A stretch of 64,000 bases of DNA, from contig JAFTVF010000006.1 of the NCBI GenBank assembly GCA_017465865.1, positions 62,001 to 126,000 of the forward strand, in the 5' to 3' direction. The notes beneath the pieces were generated by a model that worked only from the letters and a program-made list of their open reading frames with translations, was not told the origin of the DNA and did not search any database. The DNA is from Clostridia bacterium. GTDB taxonomy: Bacteria > Bacillota > Clostridia > Christensenellales > Borkfalkiaceae. The position numbers and the translations under genes are program-made. Below are positions 26,516 to 34,963 of the stretch, piece after piece. Within the stretch, counting starts at the first letter, position 1, and every line of letters starts with the position of its first letter.

Positions 26516-27352
26516 ATGCGTATACCCAAGGGCGGAATAGGCTTTTTTGACAGCGGTATCGGCGGCTTGACCGTACTTGCGGAATGCAGCAAACACCTGA
26601 AAAACGAAATCTTATACTACTACGGCGACAATGCGCACGCCCCGTACGGAAATCTCAAAACCGAGCAAATGCGAAAGTATATATACAAAGCCTTTAACAG
26701 GTTTCGCAAATTAAACGCAAAAGCCGTTGTGATCGCGTGCAATACCGTAACCGCGCTTTTTGCCGAGGAGCTTCGCGCCCGTTATCCCTTTCCGATCATC
26801 GGCACAGAACCCGCCGTATTCCCCGCGGCGAAACTCGACGGCGAAATCTTCGTCCTCACCACGCGGGCGACCTTTGAAAGCGACCGACTGCACAGATTGC
26901 TCCAACGCACGCAGAAAAAATATACGTCGGCGCAGCTCCGCCCGATCGCGTGCGATCGGCTCGCGGGGGAGATAGAACGCCATATCGTCGATCGTAACTA
27001 TAATTACGCGCCGTATCTTCCGCAGGGCAAGCCCGCAGCGGTTGTGCTCGGCTGTACGCATTACGTATATATAAAGGAATATATCAGAAAGTATTACGGC
27101 TGCGAAGTGATCGACGGCAACGCGGGAGTTGCGCGCAGGCTTTTGACCGTTCTTCAAACGAAAAACGTCGAAAATAGGGACGAACGACCACTTTTCGCCC
27201 CGAAAAAAGACGAACCCTCGTGTAAAAACTCCGAAAATGGCAATAAAGAGCAGGTCGAACGCCAAAAATCTCCGATTTTCTTTATCGGAAGCGGCAAAAA
27301 ATGCAACGCCAAAATTTTCGCAAGTGGTTACGAACAAATGTTCGTTTTATAA
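26516..27352 (+). CDS. murI: Glutamate racemase
   Basis: 278 aa. GFFDSGIGGLTVL holds the catalytic Asp. YYGDNAHAPYG, AVVIACNTVTA (first catalytic Cys) and VVLGCTHYVYI (second catalytic Cys) follow in family order. It makes D-glutamate for peptidoglycan. The first conserved His of the usual GCTHYP motif is kept. The C-terminal 55 residues are Lys/Glu/Asn rich and poorly conserved, with a low-complexity insertion (PLFAPKKDEPSCKNSENGNK) before the final FFIGSG strand. The ATG at 26516 follows AGGAGG by five bases. Its position just before the dcw cluster fits a wall-synthesis role. Confidence 0.92.
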   Translation: MRIPKGGIGFFDSGIGGLTVLAECSKHLKNEILYYYGDNAHAPYGNLKTEQMRKYIYKAFNRFRKLNAKAVVIACNTVTALFAEELRARYPFPIIGTEPAVFPAAKLDGEIFVLTTRATFESDRLHRLLQRTQKKYTSAQLRPIACDRLAGEIERHIVDRNYNYAPYLPQGKPAAVVLGCTHYVYIKEYIRKYYGCEVIDGNAGVARRLLTVLQTKNVENRDERPLFAPKKDEPSCKNSENGNKEQVERQKSPIFFIGSGKKCNAKIFASGYEQMFVL

Positions 27353-27442
27353 AAAATACCCTAAAAACGGGGTAAAATGGTTGCTGTGTGGTCAAAAATC
27401 CCAAAATTTTCAAAAAAAATTAAAAAAACAGCCAAAATTCCC

Positions 27443-27471
27443 TTGACAATGGTTAAAAGTGGTTGTATAAT
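27443..27471 (+). promoter_or_regulatory. mraZ promoter with TGGTT repeats between -35 and -10
   Basis: TTGACA (27443-27448), 17 bases and TATAAT (27466-27471). The spacer holds two TGGTT pentamers (27450-27454 and 27460-27464) separated by five bases. This is the layout of MraZ boxes (TGGGN repeats with 5-base gaps in E. coli). A second, looser pair (TGGTT 27378, TGGTC 27389) lies upstream. Confidence 0.7.
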
Positions 27472-27533
27472 AATATCAATACTAATCGTATTCCCGATAG
27501 AAGCGGAAAAAATCAGACAAGGAGGAAAGGCAT

Positions 27534-27959
27534 ATGTTCAAAGGCATGGTCGAGCATCAACTTGACGATAAGAACCGTTTGCGTATACCCTCCAAGTTCA
27601 AAAAGGAGCTGACAGGGGAAAACGGAGAAAAGAGTTACAGCTTTTTCAGAGGTATGAACCGTTGTATCTGCGTGATGGCAGACGACGAGCTGGACGACAC
27701 GATCGCTTCGATTTCGGAAGAGGGGATATCCGAATCCAATCAAGCGTCGGCGATGTTTTTCAGCAGTATCTTCTCGGCGGAAGAGGACGCGCAGGGCAGA
27801 GTGGTATTGCCTGCGATGCTCAAAAAGATGGCGGGGATACAAAAAGATATTATCACGCTGGGGCGAGGCAAACGCTTGGAGATCTGGGCGGCTGAGAAAT
27901 ACTACGAATACCTCGAAGGAGTCGATTACGATTCCGAACTGAAAAAACTGGGGATTTAA
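27534..27959 (+). CDS. mraZ: Transcriptional regulator MraZ
   Basis: 141 aa with the two AbrB-like swapped-hairpin domains. The first has MFKGMVEHQLDDKNRLRIPSKF, and the second has SSIFSAEEDAQGRVVLPAML with the family DxxGR motif. It normally represses its own dcw operon by binding repeats at the promoter. It is the first gene of the dcw cluster, with a GGAGG site, and is followed three bases later by rsmH. Confidence 0.95.
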   Translation: MFKGMVEHQLDDKNRLRIPSKFKKELTGENGEKSYSFFRGMNRCICVMADDELDDTIASISEEGISESNQASAMFFSSIFSAEEDAQGRVVLPAMLKKMAGIQKDIITLGRGKRLEIWAAEKYYEYLEGVDYDSELKKLGI

Positions 27960-27962
27960 GAT

Positions 27963-28901
27963 ATGTTGGAATTTTCGCACAAACCCGTTATGCCGAATGA
28001 ATGTATGGACGGTCTTGCCCTGTACGACGGTGGGATCTGGTTTGACGGCACGGTCGGCGGCGGCGGACATTCCTACGAGATATTAAAACGCACCGCAACC
28101 CGCGGCAGGCTGATCGCTACCGATCTCGACGACGAGGCGATCGCGGCGGCTACGAAACGGCTGGAAGAATTCCAAGGACGGTTTGAGATCTACAAATCCA
28201 ATTATAAGGATTTCTCGGTCGTGTTCGAAAAGGCGGGCGTGGAGAAGATCGACGGCGCATTGCTGGATTTCGGGGTTTCCTCTCACCAAATCGACGACGA
28301 GGACAGGGGATTTTCCTATCGGATCGCGGAAGCGCCTTTGGATATGCGAATGAATTCTTCGGCGTATCTCACGGCAGAGATCGTGTTGAATACCTATTCC
28401 GAAGAAGAGCTTACGAGAATAATCAAAACCTACGGCGAAGAGCCTTTTGCAAAGCAAATCGCGCGCAATATCGTAAAATACAGAGCGAACAAACCGCTGA
28501 AAACCTCGGGTGAGCTTTCGGAGATCATCAAAAGCAGTATCCCTGCAAAATTCCGTTACGGCGCGCCTTGCGAGAGAAAGACGTTCCAAGCCCTGCGGAT
28601 AGAAGTCAACGGCGAACTCGACGGGTTATACGAACTTGTGTTGTCTTTGACAAGACGGCTGAAAAAGGGGGGCAGGATCGCGATACTTACCTTTCATTCG
28701 TTGGAAGACAGGATCGTAAAAGAAGCGTTCAGGTATCTGGAAAATCCTTGTACCTGTCCCGGGAATTTCCCCGTCTGCGTATGCGGGAAAAAGCCCGAAG
28801 TGAAAATTATCACGAAAAAGCCGATCACGGCAAGTGAGGAAGAGCTCGAATACAATTCGAGAAGTAAATGTGCAAAACTCAGAATAGCGGAAAAACTGTA
28901 A
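27963..28901 (+). CDS. rsmH: 16S rRNA (cytosine-1402-N4)-methyltransferase
   Basis: 312 aa. FSHKPVMPNECMDGL at the N-terminus, the SAM motif FDGTVGGGGHSYEIL, ALLDFGVSSHQIDD and the C-terminal FHSLEDRIVKEAFR are all diagnostic of RsmH/MraW. It methylates N4 of C1402 in the ribosomal P site. It is the second gene of the dcw cluster, three bases after mraZ. Confidence 0.96.
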   Translation: MLEFSHKPVMPNECMDGLALYDGGIWFDGTVGGGGHSYEILKRTATRGRLIATDLDDEAIAAATKRLEEFQGRFEIYKSNYKDFSVVFEKAGVEKIDGALLDFGVSSHQIDDEDRGFSYRIAEAPLDMRMNSSAYLTAEIVLNTYSEEELTRIIKTYGEEPFAKQIARNIVKYRANKPLKTSGELSEIIKSSIPAKFRYGAPCERKTFQALRIEVNGELDGLYELVLSLTRRLKKGGRIAILTFHSLEDRIVKEAFRYLENPCTCPGNFPVCVCGKKPEVKIITKKPITASEEELEYNSRSKCAKLRIAEKL

Positions 28902-28960
28902 CCGCATAAGATAAGGAAAAGGGAAAACGGTAGAAAAACGAAAACACGGAGGAGCGAAAA

Positions 28961-29596
28961 ATGGACTTGGTTCTTGACGAAAGAATAACGCAAACGACCA
29001 CCACGGAGCAAGAAGCCCGTAATCATAACGCGCAGATCAAAGAGCGTTATCGCCGATTGCAGAGCGCCGAAGCAGATCAGTTTGCTTCGGATATCACCGA
29101 ACGCACGGAAACCCGCGCGTCTGTGCTTGCGCCCGAAGCGCCCGTGTATACCGCTCCCGTAACGCAGCAAGCGCCTGAGGTAACGGAATTTGTGCCCGCT
29201 CGCGAAGTATCCTCCGTATTCACGACGGAAAAATTCGAGAGAATACAGGATACGGAACAGCCCGCAGCGTATGCGCCCGTAGAAATCGCGCATACGCCCG
29301 TGCAAAGCCCTGCGGCGGTGGCAACGACGGCTACCGAAGTCGGGTATTCGTTATCCTCGCTTGCGAAAACGGTTATGGCGATTTTTGCGATGGTCGTCGT
29401 GGCAATGCTGACTTTGATTTGTATTAACACGCATATCCTTAATCAAAAATCCGTGCGTTTGAAGAATTTGGAAGAAAAGAGAGATCAGCTCATAGAGCAG
29501 AACGCAGAGATCCAAGAACGCATCGAAATCGCGCAATCGTATGAAACGATACGCCAATACGCGGAATCGCACGGTATGGTGCAGGCAGGGAATTAA
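28961..29596 (+). CDS. ftsL: Cell division protein FtsL-like (septum formation initiator family)
   Basis: 211 aa. A cytoplasmic N-terminal region of about 125 residues, rich in Thr/Ala/Pro/Glu and probably disordered, is followed by one membrane helix (AKTVMAIFAMVVVAMLTLICI). A periplasmic-side coiled coil with heptads (VRLKNLEEKRDQLIEQNAEIQERIEIA) comes next. Position between rsmH and the division PBP defines it as FtsL. It would join FtsB/DivIC and FtsQ/DivIB at the septum. The long N-terminal tail is unusual compared with about 120 aa in Bacillus. Confidence 0.85.
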   Translation: MDLVLDERITQTTTTEQEARNHNAQIKERYRRLQSAEADQFASDITERTETRASVLAPEAPVYTAPVTQQAPEVTEFVPAREVSSVFTTEKFERIQDTEQPAAYAPVEIAHTPVQSPAAVATTATEVGYSLSSLAKTVMAIFAMVVVAMLTLICINTHILNQKSVRLKNLEEKRDQLIEQNAEIQERIEIAQSYETIRQYAESHGMVQAGN

Positions 29597-29616
29597 CGCC
29601 CGAAGGAGAGATCGTT

Positions 29617-31362
29617 ATCAAACAACCTAATAAACAGTATTCAGTAACGGTTTTACGAAAGAGGTTATTTGCCATCAGTTTGGCGATAACCTTTCTTTTT
29701 TGTCTTTTATCCTTTCGTTTCTTGTATATACAGGTGATTTGGAGTGAAGAACTCGGTTATCGCGCGCTCGATCAATGGACGCGCGAGATCCCGATCGTAG
29801 CCGAGCGCGGAAAAATCACCGACCGAAACGGCGTATTGCTTGCGGATAATACGGCGGCGTATACCGTATTCGCCCGTTCCAACGCCGTACAGGACAAGGA
29901 AACTACCTCTGCGCTCCTTGCCGACGCGCTGGGGATAGACGGCGAAACGGTGCATGAAAAATTGACTAAGAAAAAAGCCTCCGAAATCACGGTGGCGAAA
30001 AAGGTCGGGAAAGCGGAAGTGGAAAAACTTTCGCAGCTTTCGCTCGACGGCGTGTATTATTCGCGGGATAACGAGCGGTATTATCCCAAAGGCGACGCGC
30101 TGTGTCAGGTCGTCGGATTTACCTCTATCGATAACGTGGGTACGACGGGCGTGGAGAAATATTACGACGAATACCTTTCGGGTAAGAACGGGGAATTGTT
30201 ATACGAAACCGATCTGGTCGGCGTGGAGATCGAGGGGAGCGTCGCGACCTATCTGCCTGCGGAAAACGGCTATAACGTACAGTTGACGATCGATTACGGG
30301 ATACAGGAGCTTGTAGAAAGCGCGCTTGAAAAGACGGCTGCGGCGTATTCTCCCGCTTCCGCGGAATGTATCGTTTTGGACGTCAATACCTTTGAAGTGC
30401 TGGCGCTTGCGAATTATCCCTCGTACGATCTGAACGAAGTACCGAGAAACGACGCGGAATTGCTAAATCAATTAACGAGAAACCGCCTTGTTTGCGATAT
30501 TTACGAGCCGGGTTCGACCTTTAAGATTATCACTTCGGCGGCGAATATAGAGGAGCATTTACAGGGCAATCCAAAGGCGTTTTCGACGAGTTACGTATTC
30601 CCGAGTTCCCGTACCCGTTTGGTGGACAGTACGACGGTGAAATGTTGGAGCAATCACGCCAACGGCAAGCATAGCAATCAAACGCTCGCGGAAGCCTTGA
30701 ACAACAGCTGTAATCCGTGTTTCACCGATATAGCAATGTCGCTCGGCAAAGAAACCTTTTACGAGTATCTCGCCAAATTCGGGTTCGGGAAAAAGACGGG
30801 TATCGACTACGGCGGGGAGGCGTACGGCTTGCTGTTACCCAAAGAAACGGTGCGCGGCTGCGACCTTGCGCGTATCGGGTTCGGGCAAACGATCGCCGTT
30901 TCGGGTATTCAGCTCGCCTGCGCGACGGCTTCTGCGATCAACGGCGGGTATTATTACACGCCAAGGCTGGTAAAACGGATTTACGCTGAGGACGGTTATA
31001 CGCTGAAAAACAACCAACCCGTGCTGCAAAACCGCACGATCAGCGAGCAAGCCTCGGCAACGCTTGCGAGGATGTTAGAGGGCGTTGTGCGCGACGGCAG
31101 CGGTAAAAAAGCGTATATAGACGGCTACCGCGTAGCGGGCAAGACGGGCACGGCGCAGAAATTTGAAAACGGCAGGATCGCCGTCGGGAAATACGTTTCG
31201 TCGTTCGTCGGTTTTTTCCCCGCGGATAAACCGCAGTATTTAGCGCTTGTTATCGTGGACGAACCGCAGGGCGCGTATTACGGCTCGGTCGTCGCCGCAC
31301 CGTGTGCGGGGGAGATATTCCAAGGCATTATTTCCTTAAAAAATATTGAGCCAAGAAAGTAA
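29617..31362 (+). CDS. ftsI: Penicillin-binding protein, FtsI/PBP2B-SpoVD class transpeptidase
   Basis: A class B PBP of about 581 aa. One N-terminal membrane helix (LFAISLAITFLFCLLSFRFLYIQ) precedes the dimerisation domain beginning REIPIVAERGKITDRNG. The transpeptidase has GSTFK (Ser300), SCN (Ser364) and KTGTAQ (Lys509). No PASTA domain follows. It cross-links septal or spore-cortex peptidoglycan. In this frame no ATG, GTG or TTG exists between an in-frame stop at 29542 and a TTG at 29680, and that TTG would cut the membrane helix. The only good ribosome site, AAGGAG at 29603-29608, points to ATC at 29617 (eight bases on), giving KQPNKQYSVTV after the start. I therefore propose initiation at AUC, or a sequence error there. 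Confidence 0.85.
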   Translation: MKQPNKQYSVTVLRKRLFAISLAITFLFCLLSFRFLYIQVIWSEELGYRALDQWTREIPIVAERGKITDRNGVLLADNTAAYTVFARSNAVQDKETTSALLADALGIDGETVHEKLTKKKASEITVAKKVGKAEVEKLSQLSLDGVYYSRDNERYYPKGDALCQVVGFTSIDNVGTTGVEKYYDEYLSGKNGELLYETDLVGVEIEGSVATYLPAENGYNVQLTIDYGIQELVESALEKTAAAYSPASAECIVLDVNTFEVLALANYPSYDLNEVPRNDAELLNQLTRNRLVCDIYEPGSTFKIITSAANIEEHLQGNPKAFSTSYVFPSSRTRLVDSTTVKCWSNHANGKHSNQTLAEALNNSCNPCFTDIAMSLGKETFYEYLAKFGFGKKTGIDYGGEAYGLLLPKETVRGCDLARIGFGQTIAVSGIQLACATASAINGGYYYTPRLVKRIYAEDGYTLKNNQPVLQNRTISEQASATLARMLEGVVRDGSGKKAYIDGYRVAGKTGTAQKFENGRIAVGKYVSSFVGFFPADKPQYLALVIVDEPQGAYYGSVVAAPCAGEIFQGIISLKNIEPRK

Positions 31363-31373
31363 ATAGGTAAAAT

Positions 31374-31415
31374 TCGCCCTCCAAAAGTTAGAAAAACTTT
31401 TGGAGGGCGAGTTTT
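31374..31415 (+). terminator. Strong terminator closing the first dcw segment
   Basis: A perfect 16-bp stem (31374-31389 with 31395-31410), a five-base loop AGAAA and then GTTTT. It isolates mraZ-rsmH-ftsL-ftsI from the sugar island. Confidence 0.92.
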
Positions 31416-31449
31416 ATATAAAAAATATTTCGTTTATTAAAATTAAGGC

Positions 31450-31510
31450 ACATTAGTTCGACTTTTTTTAACATAATTCCCTTGCTTGCTTGGGCAATAT
31501 ATTATAATAT
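31450..31510 (+). promoter_or_regulatory. PfkB operon promoter with AraC-type direct repeats (site 1)
   Basis: Half-sites ACATTAGTTCG (31450-31460) and ACATAATTCCC (31471-31481) start exactly 21 bp apart. The second abuts a weak -35 TTGCTT (31482-31487). A 17-base spacer leads to TAATAT (31505-31510), overlapping a TATAAT at 31503. The same layout occurs at 35645 and 39790. Confidence 0.65.
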
Positions 31511-31591
31511 ATTGGTGTGAAAAGCCGTGGCTTTTGCAGTATGACAGGTAAGAGTTATTGTCGATAAAAATATAAAACCAAAGGGAAAGGT

Positions 31592-32632
31592 ATGACAGGA
31601 AAATTATTAGATACTGATATGCGGCAAGGAATTACGATAGCCGGTAGCTTTGTCGTCGATATTGTGAAATCAATTGACGTTTATCCTAAAATAGGTGAAT
31701 TGGCAAATTTACAAGAAATTACTCGGGCGATTGGCGGTTGCGTGCCGAATACGGCAACGGACCTTGCTGTTATAGACGCGGATTTGAAAGTGTCAGCCGT
31801 TGGAACGATCGGTAACGATGAAAACGGGGAATTTTTGTTGGAGAATTTACGCGCTAAAAACATAGAAACGGATCAAATTCAAATCGTCGATAAAATGCCG
31901 ACAAGCTTTTGCGACGTAATGAGTGTTCCAAGCGGTGAACGTACTTTTTTTAGTCATCGCGGAGCGAACGCTGTATTTTCTCCCGCAGACGTACGCATAG
32001 ACGAGTTGAATTGTCGAATATTTCATTTAGGCTATCTTCTTTTGTTGAATAAATTCGATGAAGAGGACAAAGAATTTGGTACTGCCGCAGCTCGGTTTTT
32101 GCGCGACGTTCAGTTGCGTGGAATAAAAACCTCGATAGACGTGGTAAGTAGTAGCGATATGGAGGAATTTCAACGGAAGATTAAGCCTGTCTTGCGTTAC
32201 GTCGATTACGTAATCGTGAACGAGTTGGAATGTTGTAATATTTGGGGTCTTGCATGCAGAAAGGAAAACGGTGAAATAGACGTAAAAAATATCCGAAACG
32301 CAATGCAAAGATGTCTTGATTACGGCGTGAGAGAAAAGGTGATCGTTCATGCAAAGGAAGGAGCGTTTTGTATGAACAAAAACGGGTCGTTTACTTCGAT
32401 GGGCTCGTTGATTATTCCTAAGAACTTGATTAAAGGAAGCGTAGGCGCGGGCGACGCATTTTGTGCGGGAAGCTTATATGCTATTTATAATGATTATTCC
32501 GATAAAGAAATTCTTGAATTTGCATCGGGTGCGGCGGCTTGTAGTTTATTTGAAGCCAACGCTGTAGATGGGATGAGAGAAAAAAAAGAAATAGAAAAAA
32601 TAATAACTCGCTTTGAACGGCGCGTGAACTAA
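31592..32632 (+). CDS. PfkB-family carbohydrate kinase (346 aa)
   Basis: A ribokinase-like fold. The N-terminal IAGSFVVDIV and GGCVPNTATDLAVI form the substrate site. The C-terminal KGSVGAGDAFCAGSLYAI contains the GAGDAF anion hole with the catalytic Asp. It transfers phosphate from ATP to a sugar hydroxyl. It is the first gene of a plus-strand set with a lyxose/mannose isomerase, a ROK kinase, a SIS protein and an SGNH hydrolase. It probably phosphorylates the ketose made by the isomerase (inference). The ATG at 31592 lies behind AAAGGGAAAGG; an ATG at 31619 is possible but has no ribosome site. Base composition is clearly more AT-rich than in dcw genes. Confidence 0.88.
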   Translation: MTGKLLDTDMRQGITIAGSFVVDIVKSIDVYPKIGELANLQEITRAIGGCVPNTATDLAVIDADLKVSAVGTIGNDENGEFLLENLRAKNIETDQIQIVDKMPTSFCDVMSVPSGERTFFSHRGANAVFSPADVRIDELNCRIFHLGYLLLLNKFDEEDKEFGTAAARFLRDVQLRGIKTSIDVVSSSDMEEFQRKIKPVLRYVDYVIVNELECCNIWGLACRKENGEIDVKNIRNAMQRCLDYGVREKVIVHAKEGAFCMNKNGSFTSMGSLIIPKNLIKGSVGAGDAFCAGSLYAIYNDYSDKEILEFASGAAACSLFEANAVDGMREKKEIEKIITRFERRVN

Positions 32633-32646
32633 GGAGAAGAAAGGAA

Positions 32647-33333
32647 ATGAAAAGAAGTGAAATAAATAAAGCCTTAAAAGAGTTGGAAAGTGCATGTCAA
32701 AAATATTCTTGCTTTCTGCCTCCGTTTTGTCATTTTACACCGCAAGAGTGGGAAGAAAAGGGACATGAATATGATGAAGTGCGTGATTGCTTGCTTGGTT
32801 GGGATATAACCGATTACGGTTTGGGAAATTTCGATAAAGCAGGTTTTTCATTGATTACGTTGCGTAACGGTAATTTGAAGCAAAAGGACAAGTATCCCAA
32901 GCCGTACGCAGAGAAATTACTGTACTTAAAAGAAGGACAATATGCTTGGAATCATTTTCATTGGTATAAACAAGAAGATATTATCAATCGCGGCGGCGGC
33001 AATGTGCTGTTAAGAGTTTATAATTCGCTTCCTAACGAAGAAATGGACTACGTAACGGACGTTACGATCTATTCAGACGGCAGAAAATATACCGTGCCCG
33101 CAGGAACTCAAATTCGTTTATCGCCGGGGGAAAGCCTTACCGTAACGCGTGGGATGTATCACGATTTTGAGGTGGAAAAGGGTACGGGCGCAGTGCTTTT
33201 AGGCGAAGTAAGTCAATGTAACGATGACGAGTGCGATAACCGCATGCTGCCGCCCGTGGGGAGATTTCCTGCAATAGAAGAGGATGAGCCTGCTTACAGA
33301 TTGCTTTGCTTCGAATATCCAAAAGCTAAATAA
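32647..33333 (+). CDS. D-lyxose/D-mannose isomerase-type cupin (228 aa)
   Basis: The length and sequence fit the D-lyxose ketol-isomerase family (DUF1498). The landmarks are FCHFTPQEWEEKGHEYDEVRD, LGWDITDYGLGNF, the metal site HFHWYKQEDIINRGGG, and the later RGMYHDFEVEKG with the second metal His. Members interconvert D-lyxose and D-xylulose or D-mannose and D-fructose using a divalent metal. With a PfkB kinase upstream and a ROK kinase downstream it suggests mannose- or lyxose-type sugar entry to central metabolism. AAGGAG and AAAGGA sites precede the ATG. Confidence 0.85.
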   Translation: MKRSEINKALKELESACQKYSCFLPPFCHFTPQEWEEKGHEYDEVRDCLLGWDITDYGLGNFDKAGFSLITLRNGNLKQKDKYPKPYAEKLLYLKEGQYAWNHFHWYKQEDIINRGGGNVLLRVYNSLPNEEMDYVTDVTIYSDGRKYTVPAGTQIRLSPGESLTVTRGMYHDFEVEKGTGAVLLGEVSQCNDDECDNRMLPPVGRFPAIEEDEPAYRLLCFEYPKAK

Positions 33334-33361
33334 TCTAATTGATGAATTAAAAAATAGGTAT

Positions 33362-34285
33362 ATGATGTATTGTATAGGCTTTGATATAGGCGGAACAAAA
33401 TGTGCAGTATCACTTGGAGAATTTAAGAATCAAGAAATAAAACTTCTTGATAGATATCAGGTATGGACAAAGGATTCTCCAACAGATACCTTTGACGAGC
33501 TTGCGCCCGTTATTAATAAATGGTCGAAAAAATTCGGGGCGAAGAGAGTTGGAGTGGCTTGTGGCGGTCCGTTGGATTCAAAAAACGGCATCATTATTTC
33601 TACGCCCAATCTTTCTCGAGATTGGCACAATTTTGAAATTGTTACCTATATTAAATCGCGATTCGGATTAAACGCAAAATTGGAAAATGATGCGAATGCA
33701 TCTGCGATAGCCGAATGGAAATTCGGGGCGGGAAAAGGTACAAAGAATTTGGTTTTTATGACGTTTGGGTCGGGGCTTGGAGCAGGCTTGATTTTGGACG
33801 GGAAATTGTATTCGGGAACGAACGGAAACGCGGGGGAAATCGGTCATATTCGATTAAAAAAGGATGGTCCTGTCGGTTATAATAAGATGGGCTCGGCGGA
33901 AGGTTTTTGTAGTGGAAACGGAATTAAGAGGTTGGCGCAAATTCGCGCGGAAGAACGAAGCGTTTCACTTGACAGCAGTATAACGACGAAAATTATTTTT
34001 GAGAAAGCGAAGCAAGGCAACGAATTTTATTTGTCCGTTGTTAGAGAGAGCGCGGAAAATTTCGCGAAAGTTATAAGTATCTTGATTGATTTATTTAATC
34101 CCGAAGCCATTATAACAGGGGGAGTGTTTATGCGAAATTACGATTTATTTATGGAGATTATCGAGCCGATTGTTGAAAAGGAAGCCTTGACGGATGCTTA
34201 TAAAGTTTGTAAGATTTTGCCTGCGAAGATAGGTGAAAATATAGGCGATTACGCGGCTTTGGCAATTGCAATCTTGGGGGATTGA
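33362..34285 (+). CDS. ROK-family sugar kinase (307 aa)
   Basis: FDIGGTKCAV is the phosphate loop, ENDANASAIAEW carries the catalytic Asp, FGSGLGAGLI and GTNGNAGEIGH follow, and VFMRNYD-type C-terminal features close the fold. The zinc-binding CxCGxxGCxE of many ROK proteins is absent; that stretch reads NKMGSAEGFCSGNGIK. ROK kinases phosphorylate glucose, fructose, mannose, ManNAc or GlcNAc. In view of the NanA and AGE genes nearby, ManNAc kinase (NanK-like) is one option, fructokinase or mannokinase another. The start at 33362 is after the previous stop; an upstream extension would overlap the isomerase gene and has no family match. Confidence 0.85.
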   Translation: MMYCIGFDIGGTKCAVSLGEFKNQEIKLLDRYQVWTKDSPTDTFDELAPVINKWSKKFGAKRVGVACGGPLDSKNGIIISTPNLSRDWHNFEIVTYIKSRFGLNAKLENDANASAIAEWKFGAGKGTKNLVFMTFGSGLGAGLILDGKLYSGTNGNAGEIGHIRLKKDGPVGYNKMGSAEGFCSGNGIKRLAQIRAEERSVSLDSSITTKIIFEKAKQGNEFYLSVVRESAENFAKVISILIDLFNPEAIITGGVFMRNYDLFMEIIEPIVEKEALTDAYKVCKILPAKIGENIGDYAALAIAILGD

Positions 34286-34286
34286 A

Positions 34287-34925
34287 ATGAAAAAAACAAC
34301 AAAAAAAATATATGATGAATTGTTTGAAAGATACGCTTCGCTAAACGGGATCAAAAAAAATATATTGAATGCTTTTGAGATGATAAAAACAACGTATAAA
34401 AACGGAGGGACGCTTTATTGTGCGGGGAATGGTGGGAGTGCTTCAGATAGCGAGCATATCGTAGGCGAGCTTTTGAAATCGTTCAAGAAAAAACGCGCAA
34501 TAGACAAGGAAACGGCGAATATTTTATTAAGTTACGGCGTAGAGGGAGAATATTTAGTAAATAAATTAGAGGGCTCGTTGCCTGCCGTTTCATTAATTTC
34601 GCAAACGGGGATTTTAACGGCGTTTGCCAACGATAAATCTTGGGATATGGCAATTGCACAACAGCTTTACGGTTTAGGTAAACAAGGAGATTGCTTATTA
34701 GTGCTTTCCACTTCCGGGAATTCAAAAAATTGTATATACGCAGTGCTGCTTGCAAAAGCAAAGGGTATAAAATCGATAGTACTGACGGGCATAGGTGGCG
34801 GTAAATTAAAAGAGATTTGCGACGAAAATATTTGTATTCCTGAATCGGAAACATATAAGATTCAAGAATTGCAATTGCCTATTTATCATTGTCTTTGTGC
34901 TATGATAGAGGAAGATTTTTTCTAA
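34287..34925 (+). CDS. SIS-domain protein, GmhA/phosphoheptose isomerase-like (212 aa)
   Basis: One SIS domain. CAGNGGSASDSEHIVGELLKSF matches the GmhA active-site loop (AGNGGSAADAQH in the classic family). LVLSTSGNSKNCIYA is the phosphosugar-binding loop. The Cys, Ser and His of the first motif are kept. GmhA converts sedoheptulose 7-phosphate to heptose phosphate. In a sugar catabolic context such proteins may act on other phosphosugars. It begins one base after the ROK stop; the ATG at 34287 follows a GGGGG site. No heptose pathway genes (GmhB, HldE) are in the window, so true heptose synthesis is not supported here. Confidence 0.8.
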   Translation: MKKTTKKIYDELFERYASLNGIKKNILNAFEMIKTTYKNGGTLYCAGNGGSASDSEHIVGELLKSFKKKRAIDKETANILLSYGVEGEYLVNKLEGSLPAVSLISQTGILTAFANDKSWDMAIAQQLYGLGKQGDCLLVLSTSGNSKNCIYAVLLAKAKGIKSIVLTGIGGGKLKEICDENICIPESETYKIQELQLPIYHCLCAMIEEDFF

Positions 34926-34963
34926 ATCGTATTTAACATAAGAAAATCTGGGTAATCAAGAAA

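Noticed and set aside
27357-27374. TACCC/GGGTA hairpin after murI
   Set aside because: Only five base pairs and no T-tract; too weak to call a terminator.
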